The notes beneath the pieces were generated by a model. The model was not told the DNA's origin. It saw nothing but the letters and a program-made list of their open reading frames with translations, and did no database searches. The position numbers were made by a program, and so were the translations under genes. From JAWLGZ01 sp041690635 (GTDB lineage: Bacteria; Pseudomonadota; Gammaproteobacteria; Thiohalomonadales; Thiohalomonadaceae): a stretch of DNA of 64,000 bases. Below, piece by piece: positions 18,847 to 25,529 of this stretch; position 1 is the first letter of the stretch; each line of letters opens with the position of its first letter. Where the stretch lies: contig JAWLGZ010000003.1 in NCBI GenBank assembly GCA_041690635.1, positions 248,001-312,000 of the forward strand, read 5' to 3'.

Positions 18847-19854
18847 ATGGCACCTACATGCGATGAACTGACCCGGGACGAGCAGGAGAAGATCAGGGCA
18901 CGGGCCTCGGTGCACCGCTACCCGGCCGGCACACAGATCTTCTCCGAGGGGGACGCCGCCGATCACATCTACTTCATCCAGGCGGGGCGCATCTCCATCG
19001 TCGCGGCCCGATTTGCCGGCAAGGAGGAGATCAAGACCTTCCAGCCCGGTGAGTTCTTCGGCGAGATGGCGGTGTTCTTCGGGGACAAGCGCACCGCCTC
19101 GGCCCTGGCGGCGGAGGACGCGGAGATACTCAGGGTCAGTTCGGGGGACTTTCTCGAACTCATGGAGGAGGCGCCGGAGATCGCTGCCAAGGTCAACCGC
19201 CTGCTGGCGCGCCGCGAACGGGAGCTGATTCTCCGCGAGAAGCTGATTGCGGCCACCGGTGTCCAGGGCAAGAGCCTGCGGATCGGCATCAAGGGGGACC
19301 CCTCCATGCGGGAGTCCGCCTTTTCACGCCCGCGCCATGAAAGTGTGGTCGACCGGATGCTGGACCAGCTGGTCCCCCGCCTCGAAGAGCTGGTGGTCAG
19401 GCGGTGCGTGTTTCAGGTCTTTATCGGTTTCAACAGCGGCGAGATCATCATCCGGTCGATCCTGGCGCCGTTCAGCGAGGAGATCCACGCCGCCCACAAG
19501 CTGCTTGACGAGGCCTACGTGGACCGCCACTTCCCCCCGGTCGACTACGAACGCAAGGCGGAGTTGATCCGGAGTATCTACCGAACCGTCCGGGCCGACG
19601 CCCTCTTCGCCGAGCTGCCGGATTCGCTACAGCAGGTCTTCGGCGACTATTACGACGAGTGGCAGCCGCTGCCGAAGGAGGATGTGGCCCAGGCGATTGC
19701 CCGCTTGCCGGCGCTGCGCACCATCCCCAACTTCTACCTGCGCAACTGCACCATCAGCACGGTGACCGACGCCATCCACATGCAGTTCAACTGCGACGGC
19801 ACCCACATCGTCAGTGCCGAGGAGTTCGGGCGGTTCCTGGAGGAGAATTTGTGA
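18847..19854 (+). CDS. Cyclic-nucleotide-binding protein with an unrecognised C-terminal domain
   Basis: A 335-residue soluble protein. Residues about 8-125 are a Crp-type cNMP-binding domain with phosphate-binding cassette (FGEMAVFFGDKRTAS). There is no helix-turn-helix. Residues about 148-335 form a domain I do not recognise, beginning IKGDPSMRE and ending with 'QFNCDGTHIVSAEEFGRFL'. The same domain ends the PDC-sensor protein at 21677-22630, with 20 of 63 identical residues without gaps over its first part. The stop lies only four bases before the Csd4-like ATG, so the two genes are probably co-transcribed. The ligand (cAMP likely, given the cyclase at 25530) is inferred. Confidence 0.82.
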   Translation: MAPTCDELTRDEQEKIRARASVHRYPAGTQIFSEGDAADHIYFIQAGRISIVAARFAGKEEIKTFQPGEFFGEMAVFFGDKRTASALAAEDAEILRVSSGDFLELMEEAPEIAAKVNRLLARRERELILREKLIAATGVQGKSLRIGIKGDPSMRESAFSRPRHESVVDRMLDQLVPRLEELVVRRCVFQVFIGFNSGEIIIRSILAPFSEEIHAAHKLLDEAYVDRHFPPVDYERKAELIRSIYRTVRADALFAELPDSLQQVFGDYYDEWQPLPKEDVAQAIARLPALRTIPNFYLRNCTISTVTDAIHMQFNCDGTHIVSAEEFGRFLEENL

Positions 19855-19858
19855 CCCG

Positions 19859-21250
19859 ATGCGGAACCTGCTCCTTGCCGCACTCCTGCTGACCACCACC
19901 GCCACCTGCCTGGCGGACGGCTTCACCGTCCACCGGAAGGGGGGGGCGGAGCCGGGGCGCACCCTGCTCGTGGTAGGCGGCATCCAGGGGGACGAACCGG
20001 GTGGTTTCATGGCCGCCAGCCTGCTGGTGACCCACTACACCATCAGCAAGGGAGCGCTGTGGGTCGCTCCCAACCTGAACTTCCGCAGCATCATCGCCCG
20101 CCACCGCGGCCTCCACGGCGACATGAACCGCAAATTCGCCGACCTCCCGCGCGATGACCCCGAGTTCGGGACCATCACCGCCATTAAGGCGCTGATCACC
20201 GATCCGCAGGTGGACGGGATTCTCAACCTGCACGACGGCAGCGGCTTTTACCGCGAGCGGTATGTGGATGCCCGCCACAATCCGAACCGCTGGGGCCAGT
20301 CGATCATCGTCGACCAGCCCACCCTCGACACCGTGCCGTTCGGCGCGCTGGCGGCAATCGCCGAGCGGGTCAAGTCGCACGTCAACAATCACCTCATCGA
20401 ACCCGCCCACCGCTTCGGGGTAAAGGACACCCGCACCCGCTGGGGCGACGAGGAGATGGCGAAGACACTCACCTTTTTCGCCATCGAACAGGGCAAGCCC
20501 GCCTTCGGCCTTGAGGCGAGCAAGGATTTCGGCACCACCTACCGTGCCTACTACCACCTGCTCGCGCTCGAAGGCTATATGAACGCCTTCGGTATCGAAT
20601 ACCAACGCGCCTTTCCACTCACCCCCGCCGGGGTCGAACATGCGCTGCAGTCCCACCCGCGCATCGCCCTGTTCGGCAGCAAGGTGATTTTGGACGTCGC
20701 CAACGCGCGGGAGCATATCGGCTATGTGCCGCTGAAACGCGGCAGCCAGGTGGAGTTCATGGCCAGTTCACCCCTGGTGGCGCTGGTGGAGCGCGAGGGG
20801 GGGTTCCAGGTCTCCTACGGCAACCGCCGCATGACCCACCTCCATCCACAGTATTTCGATTATGACGACAGCCTGGATGTGGTGACCGTGACGGTGGACG
20901 GGCGCGAGGTCACAGCACCCTTCGGGTCGATCATTCCGGTGAAGGGGCACTTTGAGGTGAAGCCGCTCGACGGCTATCGGGTCAACCTGATCGGGTTCCC
21001 ACGCCCCCCGTTGGAGGACGAAGCCGGCATCACCGTCGCCCGCGACGATTTCATGGAGCGCTTCTCCGTGGATCGTGCCGGCCAGGTCTTTCGCATCGAG
21101 GTCTATCGCGACGACCAATTCAGCGGCATGGTGCTGGTGGACTTCTCCAACCGGCCGGCGGCACACGATCCGCAGTGGTGCTACACGGGCCGCTCGATCG
21201 CCCTGGGCGAGGTCATCCCCGCGGAAACCCGGGACGATCTGGGGCGCTAG
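19859..21250 (+). CDS. Csd4/Pgp1-like peptidoglycan D,L-carboxypeptidase (M99 family)
   Basis: A 463-residue secreted protein with a signal peptide (about residues 1-19). The metallopeptidase core is clear: 'VGGIQGDEPGG' (zinc-ligand region, replacing the HxxE of classical M14), 'GLHGDMNRKFADL', 'LNLHDGSGFYRE' (His ligand) and 'FGLEASKDFG' (catalytic Glu). The whole length, including C-terminal beta domains, follows Helicobacter Csd4 and Campylobacter Pgp1. Those enzymes trim uncrosslinked tripeptide stems and set helical cell shape. The ATG at 19859 follows the upstream gene by four bases. The TAG stop lies on the edge of an inserted MITE. Confidence 0.9.
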   Translation: MRNLLLAALLLTTTATCLADGFTVHRKGGAEPGRTLLVVGGIQGDEPGGFMAASLLVTHYTISKGALWVAPNLNFRSIIARHRGLHGDMNRKFADLPRDDPEFGTITAIKALITDPQVDGILNLHDGSGFYRERYVDARHNPNRWGQSIIVDQPTLDTVPFGALAAIAERVKSHVNNHLIEPAHRFGVKDTRTRWGDEEMAKTLTFFAIEQGKPAFGLEASKDFGTTYRAYYHLLALEGYMNAFGIEYQRAFPLTPAGVEHALQSHPRIALFGSKVILDVANAREHIGYVPLKRGSQVEFMASSPLVALVEREGGFQVSYGNRRMTHLHPQYFDYDDSLDVVTVTVDGREVTAPFGSIIPVKGHFEVKPLDGYRVNLIGFPRPPLEDEAGITVARDDFMERFSVDRAGQVFRIEVYRDDQFSGMVLVDFSNRPAAHDPQWCYTGRSIALGEVIPAETRDDLGR

Positions 21251-21515
21251 TGTACTGTTGCACTCTTGGTGTCGCTTTCAGAGCCCCCCAAAGACGCCAA
21301 GGCAAGGCGCACTCCGCAGGCAATGGCAAGCCCTTGGCAAGGAGTGCAACGCGGCATTGGCGTCTTTGGGGGGCTCCCTTCGGGCGAGCCGCTGGCCGGC
21401 CATCTGCGGCGTTGCGCTTGCTTGAAAGGGGCCTGCCATTCCTGCGCAAGCGCGCCTTGCATCTGACCGGCCAGCGGCTCGCTGAAAGTGTCACCAAGAG
21501 TGCAACAGTACACTA
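21248..21515 (+). mobile_element. MITE copy 1 (264 bp between TA duplications)
   Basis: Element 21250-21513 is flanked by TA (21248-21249 and 21514-21515), inside CTA/TAG as for IS630/Tc1-mariner-type insertion. Terminal inverted repeats start GTGTACTGTTGCACTC and extend about 32 bases with two mismatches. The interior is two long imperfect palindromes (21281-21375, 21386-21480), so a single strand would fold into a cross. No transposase is encoded. The first G of the element is the third base of the upstream UAG stop. Confidence 0.9.
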
Positions 21516-21677
21516 GGAGCCTGTCAGGTTTGGGTGCCCGTAGCGAGCAAGGTGTGAAAACGAGGCCAAATTTTCCCGATTTCGAGGCGCATAGTGGGAC
21601 TACGTAACGAGGAATCGGGGAAATTTGGGCCGTTTTCCCGCCGGCGCAGTAGGAGCATCCCAAATCCGACAGGCTCC
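21516..21677 (+). repeat. TA-flanked inverted-repeat element, family 2, copy A (162 bp)
   Basis: Ends GGAGCCTGTC and GACAGGCTCC are inverted repeats continuing into GGTTTGGG/CCCAAATC. TA lies on both sides, the left one shared with MITE copy 1. The interior contains an imperfect palindrome around 'CGATTTCGAGGCGCATAGTG'. The right end supplies part of the UAG stop of the PDC-sensor gene. A diverged copy lies at 59347-59509. Confidence 0.8.
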
Positions 21678-22630
21678 TAAGCCACCGCGCCGAACCAGAA
21701 GTCCACGCTCTTGGCCAGGAACTCATCCCAGCGCATGTAGTGCGAACCGTCGCAGGAGAAGTTGAGCGCCACCAGCCCGTTGCAGACGTTCAGCGATCCC
21801 GAACGCAGGTAGACGGTCTCGTCGGCGAAGCGCAGTTCGCGTAGCAGTGCGAATACCGGGGCAATCTCATCCGCGGGAACGATCGCCCGTTCCGTGTAGG
21901 GCCGACGCGGATAGGCGAGACAGATGTCGGGGTCGATCAGATCGTCGATGCCAAGAATGCGGTAGGCGAAGGGGTCGTCCACCAGCCACACGGTTGCCCG
22001 GTTGCTCGAGAAATGAAACTTGCCGTGGAAGATGCCGTGTTCGGTCATCAGTTCGTTCATCAGCGGCAGGATCTCGTCAATGTGGGCGTCCATGCGGCTC
22101 TGCACCCGCCGCTGCAGGAACAGCCCCTCGCGGATGGCGGGGTCGCCCTTGATCTGACGCCAACGGTCCGGCTCCTGGTAGAGGGCACCGGTGTGCGGCA
22201 GTTCGCGCAGGTCGAAATCGGCACCGAGAAAGCCCACTCGTTCGCGCTCGGTATCCCGGATCACCTGCACCGCCGTCAGCGAAGGCCGCCGCTTGTTGCG
22301 GCTGATATAGGCCTCCGAGAGTTTGAAGTCGGTGGTACCGACGATCCCCTGCATATAGGGGCGGGTGGAACGATCTCGGCCGAAGTGCGTCGGGTCCGGG
22401 CCGTCGCGCGTGATGTTGTCGGTGATCTGGATCCCTGCCGCGTCCATCACGTAGAGGTGCTTGCAGAAGGCCATCTCCGGCAGCGCCCGGGTGAGCAGCC
22501 CCTCCAACACCACGCGCTCCGCCATCGACGCGGCGCAGTGGGTCGCCACCTCGTGCATCTTCTCACCCAGCAGGGTACTCAGCGCCTGCCGCTGTAGGTG
22601 GATACTCTCCTGAAGCGTGCCGTCGGTCAT
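21677..22630 (-). CDS. PDC-sensor protein sharing the unrecognised C-terminal domain
   Basis: A 317-residue protein. Residues about 20-150 look like a PDC/cache sensor ('HLYVMDAAGIQITDN', 'FGRDRSTRPYMQGIVG', 'SEAYISRNKRRPSL', 'RVGFLGADFDL'). Residues about 160-317 form the same domain as in the cNMP-binding protein at 18847, from IKGDPAIRE to 'LNFSCDGSHYMRWDEF'. No membrane helix is visible, so sensing is probably cytosolic. The ATG at 22630 follows GGGAG; a GTG one codon earlier is possible. Confidence 0.78.
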   Translation of the reverse strand: MTDGTLQESIHLQRQALSTLLGEKMHEVATHCAASMAERVVLEGLLTRALPEMAFCKHLYVMDAAGIQITDNITRDGPDPTHFGRDRSTRPYMQGIVGTTDFKLSEAYISRNKRRPSLTAVQVIRDTERERVGFLGADFDLRELPHTGALYQEPDRWRQIKGDPAIREGLFLQRRVQSRMDAHIDEILPLMNELMTEHGIFHGKFHFSSNRATVWLVDDPFAYRILGIDDLIDPDICLAYPRRPYTERAIVPADEIAPVFALLRELRFADETVYLRSGSLNVCNGLVALNFSCDGSHYMRWDEFLAKSVDFWFGAVA

Positions 22631-22785
22631 CACTCTCCCTCACCAAACCCCTGTTACCGGATGTCCACCGACCCGGTTCGCGAGACAATTGTGCGGGGCG
22701 CCGGCCGGTTGGACAAACCGCTGCCGCGCACATATCCTAGTACCCGACTTATTCACTAAAGAATTATTTTGAGGAGAACCGGTCG

Positions 22786-23223
22786 ATGAACCAGCAGAAC
22801 GATGAAGAGATGCAGCTCGCGAGCGGCATCGCCGCCTTCGAAGGCAAGCACTTCGCCACCGCGATGCAGCTTCTCTCACCGCTGGCGGAGGCCGGCAACG
22901 CCGAGGCACAGTACCGTGTCTCTATCATGTACCAGAACGGCCTGATCGGCACCCCGAACGAGGCGCAGGCATTCCGTCACATGCGGGCCGCCGCCGAACA
23001 GGGGCACGCCCTGGCCCAGCACGGCCTCGGCTTCATGTACATGGAGGGGGAGTGTGTCGAACAGAACCCCGAGGAAGCGGTCCGCTGGTTCCGCCAGGCG
23101 GCCGACCAGGGGATGATTGGTTCCCTGACCGCGCTGGCCATGATGTACCAGGAGGGGCGCGGAGTGGAGAAGGATGAGGAGAAGGCCCGCGAGTTGCTGA
23201 AGCAGGCCGGCTTCGAAGGTTGA
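22786..23223 (+). CDS. Sel1-like repeat protein
   Basis: A 145-residue soluble protein made of three to four Sel1/TPR-like repeats ('AGNAEAQYRVSIMYQNG', 'QGHALAQHGLGFMYMEG', 'QGMIGSLTALAMMYQEG'). Sel1 repeats are protein-binding scaffolds. A strong GAGGAG Shine-Dalgarno precedes the ATG. It lies within the segment bounded by the two MITEs. Confidence 0.88.
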   Translation: MNQQNDEEMQLASGIAAFEGKHFATAMQLLSPLAEAGNAEAQYRVSIMYQNGLIGTPNEAQAFRHMRAAAEQGHALAQHGLGFMYMEGECVEQNPEEAVRWFRQAADQGMIGSLTALAMMYQEGRGVEKDEEKARELLKQAGFEG

Positions 23224-23384
23224 TATCCCCGCACCCGGGATCAGGTGCTCCGGGAAGCGGATTGGCCAACTGCCCGGCGTGGCCCAGGGAAGGACCCCTG
23301 GGGCCATCATGTAGGCCTCCCCCACGAGAAGACGATCATGTGCTTTTCCGCGTACACTTCGCCCAGCCTCAAGGGGAGTCGACT

Positions 23385-23777
23385 ATGAACGACCGCCGCC
23401 GGACCCCCGGCAAACCCATCGATACCGACAAACTCGACCGCATCGTCGCCGAAGCGCGGCGGGAGTCGGACAAACGCATGGCCGGCTACCGGGAGCAGTC
23501 GCTGCGCATCCACCCCTGGATCTGCGGGCGCTGCAGCCGGGAGTTCACGCGGGAGAACCTGCACGAACTGACGGTCCACCATAAGGACCACAATCACGAC
23601 AACAACCCGCCGGACGGCAGCAATTGGGAAAACCTCTGCCTCTACTGCCACGACAACGAACACCAGCGATATGTGGACAAGATCCGTGGTTTCGATGACC
23701 TGGCCGCGAAGGAGAGCAAACCCGCCACCCACAACCCGTTCGCCGGCCTCAAGGATCTGCTGGAGAAGAAGAGCTAG
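23385..23777 (+). CDS. yajD: YajD-family HNH nuclease
   Basis: A 130-residue protein with a zinc-bound HNH fold: 'CGRCSREF', 'LTVHHKDHNHDNNPPDG', 'NLCLYCHDNEH'. This is the pattern and length of E. coli YajD. It is a putative nuclease with unknown biological role. Shine-Dalgarno AAGGGGAG lies upstream of the ATG at 23385. The TAG stop lies at the left edge of MITE copy 2. Confidence 0.88.
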   Translation: MNDRRRTPGKPIDTDKLDRIVAEARRESDKRMAGYREQSLRIHPWICGRCSREFTRENLHELTVHHKDHNHDNNPPDGSNWENLCLYCHDNEHQRYVDKIRGFDDLAAKESKPATHNPFAGLKDLLEKKS

Positions 23778-24042
23778 TGTACTATTTCACTCTTGGTGGC
23801 ACTTTCAGCGAGTCGCTGGCCGGTCAGATGCAAGGCGCGCTTGCGCAGGAATGGCAGGTCCCTTTCAAGCAAGCGCAACGCGGCAGATGGCCGGCCAGCG
23901 GCTCGCCCGAAGGGAGCCCCCCAAAAGCGCCAATGCCGCGTTGCAGTCCTTGCCAAGGGCTTGCCATTGCCTGCGGACTGCGCCTTGCCTTGGCGCTTTT
24001 GGGGGGCTCTGAAAGTACCGCCAAGAGTGAAACAGTACACTA
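23775..24042 (-). mobile_element. MITE copy 2 (264 bp between TA duplications), inverted relative to copy 1
   Basis: Element 23777-24040 with TA at 23775-23776 and 24041-24042, again within CTA/TAG. It is exactly the same length as copy 1 and matches its reverse complement almost throughout, with scattered differences (for example AAAGACGCC versus AAAAGCGCC). It carries the same two internal palindromes and no transposase. The following UDG-like gene starts four bases after the right TA. Confidence 0.9.
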
Positions 24043-24045
24043 GCG

Positions 24046-24735
24046 ATGCCCCACGCGCTGCGTGACCGCTTCCGTGCCCACGCCCGGGGCCTGCCCGGGC
24101 TCGACGGCGCGGTGTACGAGACCTTTGGCAAGGATCCGCTCGATCCGGTGATCGGGCTGGGGGACCCCGACGTGCCGATCGCCTTTTTCGGCCGCGACCC
24201 GGGCCGTGACGAGGTGCGCCACGGACTCCCCTTCATCGGAGCCGGCGGGCAGAAGGTCCGCGGTGCGGTTTACGAGCACCTGTTCGGCACACCGCTACCC
24301 GATTTCGCCACCTCCATCGAGGTGGGCCGCGGGTTTTTCTGGGCCAATACCGTCCCTTACAAGCCACTGGGCAACAAGGCGTGGTCGATGGCGGTGAAAA
24401 AACAGTTTCAGCCGCTGATGGCCGAACTGCTGCTCACCGCCTGGTCCGGGCGCGAGGTGATCACGCTGGGACGCGAGGCCTTTCTCTGGTTCGGCATCAA
24501 CCAGCCGAAGGTGGTCAGGGAGGCGCTGGAGGCGTTCTGGGCGCGCGAGGACCGGTTCGAGGCGTCGATCGCCATCGACATCGCGGCGGCGGACACCGCG
24601 CGGACCCTGCGGCTGCACCCGCTGCCTCACCCCTCCCCCCTAAACGCCACCTGGTACAAGCGGTTCCCGGAGCTGCTCAAGGGGCGATTGAGGCAGTTGG
24701 GCGTGGAAAGGCGGTTGCTGGAGGCTGGATGCTAG
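24046..24735 (+). CDS. Uracil-DNA-glycosylase-superfamily protein
   Basis: A 229-residue protein with UDG-superfamily motifs: 'FFGRDPGRDEVRHGLPFIG' (motif A region, near residue 48) and 'LHPLPHPSPLN' (motif B, about residue 188). A base-excision role is likely, but this subgroup differs from family 1 Ung, and substrate preference is not visible. MITE copy 2 ends four bases before the ATG, so any original promoter has been displaced. Confidence 0.8.
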   Translation: MPHALRDRFRAHARGLPGLDGAVYETFGKDPLDPVIGLGDPDVPIAFFGRDPGRDEVRHGLPFIGAGGQKVRGAVYEHLFGTPLPDFATSIEVGRGFFWANTVPYKPLGNKAWSMAVKKQFQPLMAELLLTAWSGREVITLGREAFLWFGINQPKVVREALEAFWAREDRFEASIAIDIAAADTARTLRLHPLPHPSPLNATWYKRFPELLKGRLRQLGVERRLLEAGC

Positions 24736-24770
24736 TTGCTGGATGGTGGTCCTTTGTCCTTTGTCCACCG

Positions 24771-24808
24771 ACTACCGACTACCGATTTACCGACTACCGA
24801 CTACCGAC
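24771..24808 (+). repeat. Short direct repeats (ACCGACT units)
   Basis: Four to five copies of a seven-base CCGACTA unit, broken by one TTT, lie between the UDG-like and MazG-like genes. The stretch continues into CCAGTAACCAGCAAC. It looks like simple sequence and may vary in length between strains. Confidence 0.6.
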
Positions 24809-24842
24809 CAATGACCAGTAACCAGCAACAACGGGCAGCATC

Positions 24843-25184
24843 ATGAGCGAAGATTCCATCGAGGGGCTGCGACGGCGCCTGGCCGACTTTGCCCAGGCGC
24901 GGGACTGGGAGCAGTTCCACTCCCCCAAGAATCTCTCCATGGCGCTGATCGCCGAGGCGGCGGAGCTGGTGGAGCACTTCCAGTGGCTGACCGAGGCGCA
25001 GAGCGCCGCGCTGGCGCCGGAGAAGCTGCGGGAGGTGGAGCTCGAACTGGCGGATATCTTCATCTTTCTCATCCGCTGCGCCGACCGACTCGGGGTGGAC
25101 CTGATTCGTGCCGCCCACGAGAAGACCGACATCAACGAGCGCCGTTTTCCTGTGGAGCGCTTCCACGGGCGGGCCGGGAAGTGA
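24843..25184 (+). CDS. MazG-like nucleotide pyrophosphohydrolase
   Basis: A 113-residue all-helical protein with the MazG/RS21-C6 metal-binding pattern 'EAAELVEHFQW' (ExxE) and 'ELADIFIFLIRCAD' (ExxD-like). It hydrolyses non-canonical or excess dNTPs to the monophosphate. It lies beside the UDG-like gene, which suggests a nucleotide-hygiene group. Confidence 0.9.
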   Translation: MSEDSIEGLRRRLADFAQARDWEQFHSPKNLSMALIAEAAELVEHFQWLTEAQSAALAPEKLREVELELADIFIFLIRCADRLGVDLIRAAHEKTDINERRFPVERFHGRAGK

Positions 25185-25258
25185 TCGGGCCGGTGACGGT
25201 GTTATCCTAATACTCTTGCGCTGTACCTTGACGGACACCAACCTTCCGGAGGAGCGCC

Positions 25259-25504
25259 ATGGCAGAGAGAATCCCGGTCACCCATGTTGGTGCACCCGAT
25301 CCAGAGAGCCGCAATTCACCGATCATCGAGGAGACCTCGGAGGAGTTCGAGGTGATCGCCCAGGAGGCGCCCGAAGCCCCGGTCTGCTGGTTCAACGGCG
25401 TCAGCTTCACCCATGCCAGCTACGTATGCAGCGGCGACGAGTTGCTGGTCTGTGACCACGGCAGCTGGGTCCGTATGGGCTCCTGCGACCCCGACAACCC
25501 CTGA
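25259..25504 (+). CDS. Small DUF1496-like protein
   Basis: An 81-residue acidic protein. The second half has the DUF1496-like pattern CWFNG...YVCSGDELLVCDHGSWV, four cysteines in all. No signal peptide is seen. A very good Shine-Dalgarno (GGAGGAG) precedes the ATG. It ends 25 bases before the adenylate cyclase start. Function is unknown. Confidence 0.7.
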   Translation: MAERIPVTHVGAPDPESRNSPIIEETSEEFEVIAQEAPEAPVCWFNGVSFTHASYVCSGDELLVCDHGSWVRMGSCDPDNP

Positions 25505-25529
25505 ACAACAGAAAGGCAAGGAACGCCCC

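Noticed and set aside
21247..21726. Frames of 66-159 codons inside the repeat elements, suggesting a tiny transposase
   Set aside because: They arise from the palindromes in all frames, differ between the two copies and show no DDE or HUH motif; the elements are non-autonomous.
24771..24808. Short tandem repeats as a possible CRISPR or phase-variation tract
   Set aside because: Units are only seven bases, intergenic and without spacers; they are not placed to change a reading frame or a promoter spacer.
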